Assembly (NCBI GenBank): GCA_964471665.1
Contig: CAYYHG010000063.1
Coordinates: 1-14,879, forward strand
Reading direction: 5' to 3'
Source of the DNA: SW-9-67-25 sp964471665
GTDB lineage: Archaea > Halobacteriota > Halobacteria > Halobacteriales > Haloarculaceae
Length of the DNA: 14,879 bases
A model generated the notes under the pieces. The model worked only from the letters and a program-made list of their open reading frames with translations, made no database searches and was not told where the DNA came from. Shown piece after piece: positions 6,660 through 13,820 of this stretch. The stretch's first letter is position 1. Each line of letters opens with the position of its first letter. A program made the translations under genes and the position numbers.

Positions 6660-7038
6660 CCGACCGGATCCGCGGGCCATCGATCCGCTCTCGATCGAGA
6701 CCGACCTCACGATCGGTCTGGACGGGATCGAGGCGGACGTCGACTCGACGGGCGAGCGGTTGCTCGTGCAGTTCCGATCGGTCCCAGACGCACTCCAGGC
6801 TCTCCGCCAGGCGCCCGACGGAGAACAGGATCGCCTCGCCGCACTGTTGACCGCGATGGACCTCACTGCGGAACTCCGCGTTCGCAACCGGATCGTCGCG
6901 GTCGCCGGTGCCGACGCCCGGCCGAACGCTCTCTCCGGTCTCGTCGGGGTCGATCCCATCGAGGTGCGGATCGGCGGGGCTCTCGGTGCTGTCTGTGCGG
7001 AGGCTGGCGCGATTATCGCACGCCGTGCCGACAGATAA
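6652..7038 (+). CDS. Hypothetical protein (128 aa), coupled to the preceding gene
   Basis: It begins at a GTG that overlaps the last 8 bases of the 73-residue gene. The product opens with MTDRPDPRAIDPLSIETDLT and contains alternating hydrophobic and charged stretches suggesting an alpha/beta fold. The C-terminal 35 residues are Gly/Ala-rich (IGGALGAVCAEAGAIIARR) and may form a membrane-associated or buried helix. A block near residues 35-60 (RLLVQFRSVPDALQALRQ) looks like a small binding domain, but I recognise no family. Codon use is typical of the surrounding genes. It is probably co-expressed with the 73-residue protein. The function is unknown. Confidence 0.7.
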   Translation: MTDRPDPRAIDPLSIETDLTIGLDGIEADVDSTGERLLVQFRSVPDALQALRQAPDGEQDRLAALLTAMDLTAELRVRNRIVAVAGADARPNALSGLVGVDPIEVRIGGALGAVCAEAGAIIARRADR

Positions 7039-7073
7039 CAGTCTCCGCGGAGTGAAAACGACTGCCGGAAGGG

Positions 7074-7077
7074 TTTT
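7074..7077 (+). promoter_or_regulatory. T-rich promoter box of the ASCH gene
   Basis: TTTT within GGGTTTTGAC, 26-29 bases before the ATG at 7103, consistent with a leaderless transcript. A 10-base perfect palindrome (CTCCGCGGAG, 7043-7052) lies just upstream; it follows the stop at 7038 and has no T-run after it. Confidence 0.35.
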
Positions 7078-7102
7078 GACCGTCGAGTCCTCCGGGCCGA
7101 CC

Positions 7103-7417
7103 ATGGCAGAGATCGATCCCGGGACGCTCCTTCCGAGTGACCGGATGGTATCACAGGCGGCTGACGGCGAGGTGACGCAGGTCCACCGCGGCCAACAGTA
7201 CGCCGACGAGGGCGACACCTTCGAAATCGCGGAGACGACCTTCCGGGTGAGCGAGGTGAGCGAGCGGACGCTCGGCGACCTGACCGACGCCGACGCACGC
7301 GCCGAGGGGATGCGGGACCTCGACCACTACAGGGAGATTCTGGACCGGGCCCACGAGAACTTCGAGTGGGACGACGACTCGGACGTGGTGGTACACCGCT
7401 TCGAACCGGTGGAGTGA
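7103..7417 (+). CDS. ASCH-domain protein (104 aa)
   Basis: A small soluble protein matching the haloarchaeal ASCH-domain type, an RNA-binding beta-barrel fold related to PUA domains. It starts MAEIDPGTLLPSDRMVSQAA, then has GEVTQVHRGQQYADEGDTFE at about 24-43, which holds the basic residue and glycines expected of an ASCH pocket. It continues with TFRVSEVSERTLGDLTDADA and ends with a FEWDDDSDVVVHRF strand. ASCH proteins are thought to bind RNA or modified nucleosides; some relatives hydrolyse N4-acetylcytidine, but that activity is not shown here. The ATG at 7103 was chosen because the recognised protein starts there and a T-box is correctly placed; in-frame sequence before it belongs to the previous gene's region. 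tyrA follows 39 bases later with its own promoter box. Confidence 0.82.
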   Translation: MAEIDPGTLLPSDRMVSQAADGEVTQVHRGQQYADEGDTFEIAETTFRVSEVSERTLGDLTDADARAEGMRDLDHYREILDRAHENFEWDDDSDVVVHRFEPVE

Positions 7418-7425
7418 CCGAACTG

Positions 7426-7430
7426 TTTTT
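7426..7430 (+). promoter_or_regulatory. T-rich promoter box of tyrA
   Basis: TTTTT 27-31 bases before the tyrA ATG at 7457 and only 9 bases after the ASCH stop. tyrA and the overlapping-junction gene after it probably form their own leaderless transcript. Confidence 0.4.
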
Positions 7431-7456
7431 GCCGCGGGCCGGACAACCCCACCCCG

Positions 7457-8200
7457 ATGGAACTGCTCGTCGTCGGCGCCGGCGCGATGGGGCGGTGGCT
7501 GGGTCGTGTCCTCCTCGAGGACGGTCCGCCGTCACTCCAGTTGTCCGTTCTCGATGTCGACCCAGAGGCGGCGCGTGAGGCCGCCGACGCGCTCGGGGCC
7601 GAGACGGTGCCGCCGGACACGGACGAGACGTTCGAGGCCGTCTGCTTCGCCGTGCCGATCCCTGCGACCGGGGAGGCCATCGCGACCTACGGGGAGCTGG
7701 CGGAGCGGGCGGTCTTCGACGTGACGGGCACGATGGCCGAGCCCGTCGCCGGGATGCGCAGGCACGCACCGAACCGGGAACGGATGAGCGTCCACCCGCT
7801 GTTCGCGCCCGAGAACGAACCCGGGAACGTCCCCGTCGTGGCGGACGCGCCGGGACCGACGACCGATCGCGTTCGTGACGCGCTCGGGGCCCGCGGGAAC
7901 AATCTCTTCGAGACCACTCCGGCAGAGCACGATACGGCCATGGAGACCGTCCAGGCGCGGGCCCACACTGCCGTGCTCGCGTACGCGCTGGCAGCCGAGT
8001 CCGTCCCGGAGCGGTACCACACGCCGGTCTCGGCGGCTCTCTCCGAACTCGCGGGCCAGCTCACCGGCGGCGACGCCCGCGTGTACGCCGACGTGCAGGC
8101 GGCCTTCGAGGGCGGGGCGGACGTGGCTGACGCGGCAGACCGCGTCGCCGAGGCCGACCACACGGAGTTCGAGCGCCTCTACGACGAGGCCAGGGACTGA
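7457..8200 (+). CDS. tyrA: Prephenate dehydrogenase
   Basis: Converts prephenate to 4-hydroxyphenylpyruvate with NAD(P)+ reduction, in tyrosine biosynthesis in the cytoplasm. The 247 residues start with the Rossmann loop GAGAMG (7-12). They continue with CFAVPIPATGEAI, the FDVTGTMAEPVAGMR segment, and MSVHPLFAPEN near residue 112, which carries the conserved His-Pro of the TyrA family. A helical domain with ETTPAEHDTAMETVQARAHT follows. The length fits the short haloarchaeal monofunctional form without ACT or chorismate-mutase domains. The ATG at 7457 is the obvious start, directly before the Rossmann fold. The Rsm22-like gene begins one base after this stop (TGA G ATG), so the two are co-transcribed without an evident functional link. 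Confidence 0.92.
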   Translation: MELLVVGAGAMGRWLGRVLLEDGPPSLQLSVLDVDPEAAREAADALGAETVPPDTDETFEAVCFAVPIPATGEAIATYGELAERAVFDVTGTMAEPVAGMRRHAPNRERMSVHPLFAPENEPGNVPVVADAPGPTTDRVRDALGARGNNLFETTPAEHDTAMETVQARAHTAVLAYALAAESVPERYHTPVSAALSELAGQLTGGDARVYADVQAAFEGGADVADAADRVAEADHTEFERLYDEARD

Positions 8201-8201
8201 G

Positions 8202-9665
8202 ATGCGCGACGACCAGCGCGAGCAGGTCCGACACAACGCGAAGTATCTCCAGGAGGTCCGGCCGATCGATCCCGGGGAGATCAACGAGTACGTCGAGGGA
8301 CAACCACATCCAGCGGCGGTCCGGCAGGTCCTGCGCGACGCGGCGACCGACCTCTCCCTGATCGAGCGTGCGGACGGCACCTTCGTGCCAGTTCCGGAGG
8401 GGCCGGTCGAGGCTGCGTTCCGGGGCGTCGAACAGTTCCCCGAAGACTACACCCGTGTCCTGGAGGACGCGCTCCTCGAACGGTTCGGGCGGGGGTGGCC
8501 AGACGGCACGTCCGGGGACCGTCTCCGGGCCCGGATACGGGAGGTGAAAGAGCGCTACCTGAGGGGACTCGAGGTCGACTACGACGAGGTGACGGCGCTC
8601 GGGTACGCCGTCTACCACCTTCCGGGGACCTACGCGTCCGTCCAGTACGTCCTCGCAGACCTCGTCGACGACGGAGAGATGCCGACCGACCTCAGGGTGC
8701 TCGACGTGGGCGCCGGCGTCGGCGGACCGGCACTGGGACTGCACGACCTGCTCCCGGGTGAGTCGCTCGTCGAGTACCACGCCGTCGAACCGAGTGGGGC
8801 CGCCGACCTGCTCGAGCGGTTCCTCGACGAGACCGGCCGGAACTTCCACCCCTCGGTCCACCGGACGAGTGCCCAAGCGTTCGAACCCACCGGGGAGTAC
8901 GACCTCGTGATGTTCGCGAACGTCCTCTCCGAACTCGAGAACCCGGCAGCCGTCGTGGACCGGTATCTCGACGCGCTCGCCGGGCGTGGATCGGTCCTGG
9001 CGCTCGCGCCGGCCGACCGGAACACGGCGACGAACCTCCGGGCCGTCGAACGCGAACTGGAGCGCGAGGCCGGGAGCACGGTCTACGCGCCGACGGTGCG
9101 ACTGTGGCCCGGCGAGACACCCGAAAGCGAGTGCTGGTCGTTCGACGCCAAGCCGGACCTCGCGGTTCCACCGTTCCAGAAACGTCTCGACGAGGGCCAG
9201 CGCACGTCGGCGTCCCCCGCCACCGAACAGCGGAACACCACACACCGCAGCGAGCCGGACAGACCGGGCGACGGCGAGTTCGTCAACGTCGACGTCCAGT
9301 ACGCGTTCGGGATCTGGCGCCCCGACGACAGCAGCCGGATCGCGTACCGTCCGGACCCCGACCGGACGGCGAAGATGGCCGAGACCGGGATCCTCGTGAC
9401 CGAACGGGTCGACATCGCCGGGATCAAACTCAGCCACGACCTCTCGGAGGGCGAGAACTCCCTGTATCTCGTCGGCGACGGCAGCGAGCGGACCGATCAC
9501 TTCGCCGTCCTCACGCGGGGGTCCGGGCTGAACCGCGACCTCGCGACGGCGGGGTACGGCGACTGTCTCCGGTTCGAGAACGCGCTCGTCCTCTGGAACG
9601 ACGACGAGGGCGCCTACAACCTCGTCGTCGACGGGGAGACGGTCGTCGACCGGCTGTCATACTGA
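8202..9665 (+). CDS. Small ribosomal subunit Rsm22-family methyltransferase-like protein
   Basis: A 487-residue protein of the Rsm22/METTL17 group, relatives of which act in small-subunit ribosome assembly. The N-terminal helical part includes ALGYAVYHLPGTYASVQYVL at about 132-151. SAM-binding motif I is DVGAGVGG (168-175), followed by EYHAVEPS (motif II region, 191-198) and FANVLSELENP near 228-238. A variable linker (about 330-370) leads to a C-terminal beta domain with KLSHDLSEG and RFENALVLWNDDEGAYNLVV, which is also seen in haloarchaeal members. Only two cysteines are present (one near residue 311, one near 455), so the Fe-S cluster ligands reported for METTL17 are absent. The start ATG at 8202 lies 1 base after tyrA. 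The protein probably works at the ribosome, but catalysis is unproven for the family. Confidence 0.86.
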   Translation: MRDDQREQVRHNAKYLQEVRPIDPGEINEYVEGQPHPAAVRQVLRDAATDLSLIERADGTFVPVPEGPVEAAFRGVEQFPEDYTRVLEDALLERFGRGWPDGTSGDRLRARIREVKERYLRGLEVDYDEVTALGYAVYHLPGTYASVQYVLADLVDDGEMPTDLRVLDVGAGVGGPALGLHDLLPGESLVEYHAVEPSGAADLLERFLDETGRNFHPSVHRTSAQAFEPTGEYDLVMFANVLSELENPAAVVDRYLDALAGRGSVLALAPADRNTATNLRAVERELEREAGSTVYAPTVRLWPGETPESECWSFDAKPDLAVPPFQKRLDEGQRTSASPATEQRNTTHRSEPDRPGDGEFVNVDVQYAFGIWRPDDSSRIAYRPDPDRTAKMAETGILVTERVDIAGIKLSHDLSEGENSLYLVGDGSERTDHFAVLTRGSGLNRDLATAGYGDCLRFENALVLWNDDEGAYNLVVDGETVVDRLSY

Positions 9666-9689
9666 CCGTGATCCGTGCGGACGCCACGC

Positions 9690-9693
9690 TTTT
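9690..9693 (+). promoter_or_regulatory. T-rich promoter box of surE
   Basis: TTTT in GCTTTTGCGG, 25-28 bases before the surE ATG at 9718, in the 52-base gap after the Rsm22-like gene. It is consistent with a separate leaderless transcript. Confidence 0.35.
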
Positions 9694-9717
9694 GCGGGTT
9701 CCGCTCCCAGGACAGTC

Positions 9718-10512
9718 ATGGACGACCCGGTCATCCTGATGACCAACGACGACGGGATCGACGCGAACGGACTGTGGGCGCTCCGGGACGGTCTCGCCGA
9801 GGTGGGTGACGTGACGGTCGTCGCACCGGCAGACGATCAGAGCGCGGTCGGGCGCGCGCTCTCCAGGTCGGTGACGGTCCGCGAACACGACCTGGGCTAC
9901 GAGATCGACGGCACGCCGGTGGATTGCGTGGTCGCGGGCCTGGAGGTCCTCGTCCCCGAGACAGACATCGTCGTCGCCGGCTGTAACCGCGGCGCGAACC
10001 TGGGCGCGTACACCCTCGGGCGCTCGGGCACGGTCAGTGCTGCCGTCGAGGCGACCTTCTTCGGCGTGCCCGCGATTGCGGCCTCGCTGTACGTGCCCGT
10101 CTCCGAGAACACCGCGTACGAAGACGTCGACGTCGGCACCGACCACTACGCCGAGGCGATCCGTGCCACCCGGTACCTCGCAGAGCACGCGCTCGGTGCG
10201 GGCGTGTTCGATCAGGCCGACTATCTCAACGTCAACGCCCCGGTGGCCGCGGAAGCGACGGGCGAGATGGTCGTCACGCGTCCCTCCCGCGTCCACGAGA
10301 TGGACGCGATCCGCGAGGGCGAGACCGTCTCGCTGGTCGACAACATCTGGGAACTCATGGCCCGCGGCGAGGTCCCCGATCCGGAGGGAACCGACCGGCG
10401 CGCAATCGTCGAGGGCCGGGTCAGCATCTCGCCGCTGACGGCTCCACACACGACGGAACACCACGAGGCACTCGACGGACTCGTCGAGGCGTTTCCGTCC
10501 GGGCACGATTGA
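9718..10512 (+). CDS. surE: 5'/3'-nucleotidase SurE
   Basis: A metal-dependent phosphatase that removes phosphate from nucleoside 5'- and 3'-monophosphates, a housekeeping or stationary-phase survival enzyme in the cytoplasm. The 264 residues open with the SurE signature ILMTNDDGIDANG, where Asp11 and Asp12 are metal ligands. They continue with APADDQSAVGRALS (Ser42 ligand), GTPVDCV, and GCNRGANLG with Asn90, giving the expected D-D-S-N metal site. TVSAAVEATFFGVPAIA follows as in the family. The length matches typical SurE. The ATG at 9718 sits directly before the motif and 25-28 bases after a T-box. The next gene follows 113 bases later on the same strand. Confidence 0.95.
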   Translation: MDDPVILMTNDDGIDANGLWALRDGLAEVGDVTVVAPADDQSAVGRALSRSVTVREHDLGYEIDGTPVDCVVAGLEVLVPETDIVVAGCNRGANLGAYTLGRSGTVSAAVEATFFGVPAIAASLYVPVSENTAYEDVDVGTDHYAEAIRATRYLAEHALGAGVFDQADYLNVNAPVAAEATGEMVVTRPSRVHEMDAIREGETVSLVDNIWELMARGEVPDPEGTDRRAIVEGRVSISPLTAPHTTEHHEALDGLVEAFPSGHD

Positions 10513-10625
10513 CGGAGACTGCCGGCTACAATGTGCAGATACTCCACGCTCCGGGTGCCGATACTGCTCGCGCCTGCAGCCGCGAAAACGGGAGACTCAT
10601 GCTGCTCCCGGGCGTCGGCCGACGC

Positions 10626-11282
10626 ATGAACGTCCGAGAAGACGTCGACGACGGTCCCCACCAGGGGCAACCGCTCGTGACCGCCGGCACCGGCCTCGAG
10701 AACGCGGAGGCCGCGCTGGTGCTGGTCCACGGCCGCGGCGCGACCGCACAGAGTATCCTGACCATGGCCGAGACGTTCCACCGGCCCGGAGTCGCTCTGC
10801 TGGCCCCCCAGGCGGCAAACGGAACCTGGTACTCCCGGTCGTTCACGGAACGCGTCGAGTTGAACGAGCCGGGTCGCACATCGGGCCTGCAGGCCATCGA
10901 CGACGCGGTCGGAACGGCGACCGACGCGGGCGTCCCACTCGAGAAGGTGCTCGTGCTCGGGTTCTCCCAGGGGGGGTGTCTCGCAAGCGAGTACGCCGCG
11001 CGCAATCCCCGCCGATACGGCGGCGCGGTCGCGTTCAGCGGCGGCCTGATCGGCCAGGAGATCGACCCCGCGGAGTTCGAGGGCGACCTCGAGGGGACGC
11101 CGTACTTCGTCGGGTGTAGCGACTCGGATCCACACATGCCGGTCGAGCGTGTCCACGTCACCGCCGAAGTCTTCGAGCGACTGAACGCCGACGTCGAGAA
11201 GCGCGTCTACGAGGGCATGGGCCACGGTGTCAACGAGGACGAACGCGAGTACGTCGACGGGATGGTGGCAGCCCTGCTGTGA
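10626..11282 (+). CDS. Carboxylesterase / phospholipase, alpha/beta hydrolase
   Basis: A serine hydrolase of the phospholipase/carboxylesterase (abhydrolase_2) group, acting on small carboxylic esters; the natural substrate is unknown. With the ATG at 10626 the protein has 218 residues, the usual size. The oxyanion-side LVLVHGRG is at about 31-38 and the nucleophile elbow GFSQGG at 112-117 (Ser114). The acid, Asp168, is in SDSDPHMP and the His is His200 in EGMGHGVNEDE, completing the triad. In-frame starts at 10599 (ATG) and 10509 (TTG, overlapping the surE stop) would add 9 or 39 residues that do not look like the family, so I prefer 10626, but no strong TATA box settles it. It ends facing the symporter operon with a 65-base convergent gap. 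Confidence 0.86.
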   Translation: MNVREDVDDGPHQGQPLVTAGTGLENAEAALVLVHGRGATAQSILTMAETFHRPGVALLAPQAANGTWYSRSFTERVELNEPGRTSGLQAIDDAVGTATDAGVPLEKVLVLGFSQGGCLASEYAARNPRRYGGAVAFSGGLIGQEIDPAEFEGDLEGTPYFVGCSDSDPHMPVERVHVTAEVFERLNADVEKRVYEGMGHGVNEDEREYVDGMVAALL

Positions 11283-11347
11283 CGCCGGTCCGATCGGTCG
11301 GTTCCGTCCTCTGGAAGGCGAGGCGAGTGCCGAGCGCGGCGGGACTG

Positions 11348-11467
11348 CTACCCGAGCCACCCCGCCTCCCGGCCCACGACGTACACCTCGTAGCAGAAGA
11401 TCAAAAAGACACCGAGCAACGCTCCCCAGAGGATCACACCGAACAGAGCGGGTCCGAGAGCGGCCAT
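11348..11467 (-). CDS. Small one-helix membrane protein, probable symporter accessory peptide (39 aa)
   Basis: A 39-residue peptide with one hydrophobic helix, roughly residues 4-29 (from LGPALFGVILWGALLGVFLI on), and a short tail ending VVGREAGWLG. Its ATG (11467-11465) shares one base with the symporter stop, in a TGATG arrangement, so translation should be coupled. Very small single-helix proteins are known to accompany sodium:solute symporters in archaea and bacteria (annotated as symporter small accessory proteins). Position, size and topology fit that role, but the sequence match is not checked. It would act in the membrane together with the transporter. It has been inferred from an ORF too short for ordinary gene calling and could be missed by automatic pipelines. 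Confidence 0.72.
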   Translation of the reverse strand: MAALGPALFGVILWGALLGVFLIFCYEVYVVGREAGWLG

Positions 11468-13002
11468 CACTCCTCGACCTCCCGGCCGCCGTCGGGTGCG
11501 GGCTCGTCGAGTCGGCGGATCTCTGCGGAGAGCCGGTCGAGGTCGAACTCCCCGGGCGAGAGGCGGGCTGCCACGAGAGTCAGGCCGGTCGAGACGAGAA
11601 ACGCCCCCGCGAAGGAGGTCAGGTACAGCGGATCCGCGGCCGGCAGAGCCGGTCCGACGACCGGTATCGCGGTGATGTATCCCCGGAGGTCGGGGAAGTA
11701 GGCCAGCCCGACCGCGAGTCCGCCGAGACTGCTCGCCAGCGCGCCGGGTCCCGAGAGCCCGCGGGAGTAGAGCCCGGCGATCAGCGGGACGGCGACGGCA
11801 GCCCCGAGCAGATCCGCGAGGAAGAACAGCCGGAGGACGCTCCGTGCCCGCAGGCTCACGTAGATGGCGGCGACTGCGACGACGACGGTGAACGCCCGCG
11901 CACCGAGTCTGAGGGTGCGGTCGTCGGGCGCAGCGAGGAGTCGGGGGAGGTCGACGACCACGAGGCTGGCCAGGGCGTTGAACAGCGTGTCGACCGAACT
12001 CATCACGAGCAACAGCGCGAGCAACACGACCGCGAGAACGATCCACTCGGGAAACGCCGACTGGAGCAGCAGGAAGAACGCCACGTCGGCGTTGTACCCG
12101 GGGCTCGTGACGTCGGTCACGACGTCCGCGTGTCCGACGGCGACGACGCCGAACAGCGCAGCGAGGAAGACGAGCAGCCCGTTGGTGACCGCTGCGGTCC
12201 GGAACCCCCGTCCAACCGTTTCTCCGTCCCGGCCGGCGTAGACCCGTTGCCACCAGGTCTGGTTGACGAGTTCGGCCCCGAGGATGGCGAAGGCGAGCGC
12301 CAGCCCGAACTGGAGGCCGGCGGCGAATCCGGGATCGAGCAGCGCCGGGTTCGCGGCCGCGACCCCCTCGTAGACGGCCCCGGAACCGCCCAGCACCACG
12401 ACCGCGCCGCCCAGTGCCGCCACCAGCAGGGGGAGGACGAGCAGCGCCTGGACCGTGTCGGTGACGATGCTCGCCCGGAGGCCGCCGTAGCCAGTGTAGA
12501 GGAGGACGAACCCGCCGACGAGGATCGCTGTCTGCCACTGCGGGACGCCCGCGACCAGCGAGAGCGCGGCCGCGACGCCGGTCAGTTCGGCCGCGACGAA
12601 GATGAACATGTAGAGTGCACTGACCACCACCACGAACCCGTACATCGCTGGCCCGTAGCGGGCGTGTGCGTACTCGGTCAGCGAGTGGCCGTCCGGGATG
12701 AGGGCACGGACGCGAGGACCGAGTTTCGCGTACGCGAGCATCGGGACGGCCTCGCCGATGGCGTACCCGGCGACGGCGGCGATACCGAAACCCGCGCCCG
12801 CTTCCGGTGCCGCGAGGAGAATCCAGACGCCCATCACCGACGCGACGAGGGTCGCGGTCATCCGTCCCTGTCCGGCCGAATTGCGGGCCGTGATGAACTC
12901 GTCCGTCGAGCCGACCCGGCCCCGCGAGTACCACAGCCCGACGCCGGTGAACGCGACCAGCACCGCCACCGTCAGCGCGAGCGCGCCCGCCGTGCTCACC
13001 AT
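11467..13002 (-). CDS. Sodium:solute symporter (SSS family), probable thiamin-pyrimidine transporter
   Basis: A 511-residue integral membrane protein with about 12-13 hydrophobic helices. The SSS family signature lies at about 162-178 (GYGGLRASIVTDTVQA, with the Gly-Gly and TD-x-x-Q residues), and NQTWWQRVYAGRD at about 247-259 is typical of the family. Family members use the sodium gradient to import a small solute. Its place directly behind tenA suggests that the solute is a thiamin breakdown pyrimidine or hydroxymethylpyrimidine; SSS proteins with this predicted role (ThiV) have been proposed from genome context. That is inference, and pantothenate, proline or other substrates remain possible. 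The ATG at 13002 overlaps the preceding 46-codon gene by 7 bases. The in-frame upstream extension to 13194 reads as non-membrane, Arg/Pro-rich sequence and is rejected. Confidence 0.88.
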   Translation of the reverse strand: MVSTAGALALTVAVLVAFTGVGLWYSRGRVGSTDEFITARNSAGQGRMTATLVASVMGVWILLAAPEAGAGFGIAAVAGYAIGEAVPMLAYAKLGPRVRALIPDGHSLTEYAHARYGPAMYGFVVVVSALYMFIFVAAELTGVAAALSLVAGVPQWQTAILVGGFVLLYTGYGGLRASIVTDTVQALLVLPLLVAALGGAVVVLGGSGAVYEGVAAANPALLDPGFAAGLQFGLALAFAILGAELVNQTWWQRVYAGRDGETVGRGFRTAAVTNGLLVFLAALFGVVAVGHADVVTDVTSPGYNADVAFFLLLQSAFPEWIVLAVVLLALLLVMSSVDTLFNALASLVVVDLPRLLAAPDDRTLRLGARAFTVVVAVAAIYVSLRARSVLRLFFLADLLGAAVAVPLIAGLYSRGLSGPGALASSLGGLAVGLAYFPDLRGYITAIPVVGPALPAADPLYLTSFAGAFLVSTGLTLVAARLSPGEFDLDRLSAEIRRLDEPAPDGGREVEE

Positions 13003-13136
13003 CGGTCGGACTCCCGGAAGTCGTAGGCCATCTCGAAGAAGGCAACCTCGAGTTCGACCGTCCGGCAAAAGAGGCGGTCGAGACGACGCTGGCGGCGCGG
13101 CGAGGCGGCCGTCCCCTCGCGGTCGAGTTCGGTCAC
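12996..13136 (-). CDS. 46-residue protein resembling the C-terminal helix of TenA
   Basis: A short gene fitted exactly between tenA and the symporter. Its GTG start (13136-13134) overlaps the tenA stop by 4 bases and its TGA stop (12998-12996) lies inside the symporter start, giving a 7-base overlap. The product begins with a charged, Arg-rich stretch (TELDREGTAASPRRQRRL) and ends with LDRLFCRTVELEVAFFEMAY plus DFRESDRW. The second part closely follows the final helix of TenA-family proteins; compare FLTSARLEYRFWDAAW in the neighbour. It includes the Leu-Glu pair whose Glu is catalytic in TenA. The intact TenA next door has its own copy, so this is not a frameshifted tail of that gene. It may be the relic of a second tenA-like gene or a small partner protein. 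The function is unknown. Confidence 0.6.
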   Translation of the reverse strand: MTELDREGTAASPRRQRRLDRLFCRTVELEVAFFEMAYDFRESDRW

Positions 13137-13792
13137 ACCGACCACTCCTCCTGGCGCCAGGCGGCGTCCCAGAACCGGTATTCGAGCCGGGCACTCGTCA
13201 GGAACGCGTCGTACATGGCTTCGTGCTCACCCGGATACTGCTCACCGCATCTATCTACGAAGTCCCGCATCAAGCCGACTACGTCCCGGAATTCATCGCT
13301 GGTATACGTCTCGATCCACGGGGTGTATCGGTGGTCCTCCGTAGCGAGTTCTGCCGTGTGCTCCCCGATGTCAAGGAAACCCTGCCCACAGGGGAACAGG
13401 GCTGCACTGATCTCAGCGATCGAGCCCTCATACGCTGTTCGGATCAAGAAACTGGTGTACGCCTCGCAGGTCGGTGACTTTTCGACGCTCTCCAGTTCTT
13501 CGCGGGAGACGCCGTACTCGCTGGCAAACTCGCGGTGTAGATCCATCTCGTGATGAAGTGTGCTATGGGCGATACTCAGGAGATCGGTCATCGTCTCCTC
13601 GTCCCGTGCCTTTGCGCCTGCGATCGCGAACAACCGAGCGTAGTCGAGGAGATACCGGTAGTCCTGCTTGATCCAATACTGGAACGCTGGTTCGTCCAAG
13701 TCTCCTTGGGCAAGCTCGACGACGAACGGGTGCTCCTTCTGGGCTTCCCAGATGTGCTCTCCTTCCTCGAGAAGCTGGTCACTGAAAGCCAT
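13133..13792 (-). CDS. tenA: TenA aminopyrimidine aminohydrolase (thiamin salvage)
   Basis: Hydrolyses amino-HMP derivatives from degraded thiamin to hydroxymethylpyrimidine (HMP) for reuse in thiamin synthesis; the family can also cleave thiamin (thiaminase II). The 219 residues are full length and all helical. All key residues of Bacillus subtilis TenA can be placed: Asp44 and Tyr47 in IKQDYRYLL, Tyr112 in EAYTSF, the nucleophile Cys135 in ALFPCGQGF, Tyr163 in ETYTS, and the Glu of RLEYRFW at 204. It therefore belongs to the Cys-containing TenA_C class. The ATG at 13792 is followed by the normal MAFSDQLLEEGE start. It is the first gene of a tight minus-strand operon with the 46-codon gene, the symporter and the 39-residue peptide. 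A 23-base palindrome upstream suggests vitamin-responsive control. Confidence 0.93.
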   Translation of the reverse strand: MAFSDQLLEEGEHIWEAQKEHPFVVELAQGDLDEPAFQYWIKQDYRYLLDYARLFAIAGAKARDEETMTDLLSIAHSTLHHEMDLHREFASEYGVSREELESVEKSPTCEAYTSFLIRTAYEGSIAEISAALFPCGQGFLDIGEHTAELATEDHRYTPWIETYTSDEFRDVVGLMRDFVDRCGEQYPGEHEAMYDAFLTSARLEYRFWDAAWRQEEWSV

Positions 13793-13820
13793 CGTGCGAA
13801 CACACTTTCTGGGTCGACCG

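Noticed and set aside
7043..7052. CTCCGCGGAG palindrome as a terminator
   Set aside because: The stem is short, has no loop and has no T-run directly after it. Self-complementary GC decamers are common in such GC-rich DNA.
8061..9500. 479-codon minus-strand reading opposite the Rsm22-like gene
   Set aside because: It is antisense to a protein with a SAM-binding motif and a family-specific C-terminus, and it has no motif or promoter of its own.
10221..11360. 379-codon minus-strand reading opposite surE and the esterase
   Set aside because: It covers two genes with intact catalytic motifs on the other strand and has no recognisable domain.
11227..13026. 599-codon plus-strand reading opposite the symporter
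   Set aside because: It is antisense to a well-defined SSS membrane protein. The product is Arg/Asp/Gly/Glu-rich low-complexity sequence typical of shadow frames in GC-rich DNA.
11348..13045. 565-codon minus-strand reading in another frame of the symporter
   Set aside because: Only its last 39 codons (11348-11467) are credible. The rest is an Arg/Pro-rich shadow of the transporter.
13003..13194. N-terminal extension of the symporter to a start at 13194
   Set aside because: The added 64 residues are Arg/Pro/Gly-rich and overlap the tenA coding region in another frame. The family starts at the first membrane helix, at 13002.
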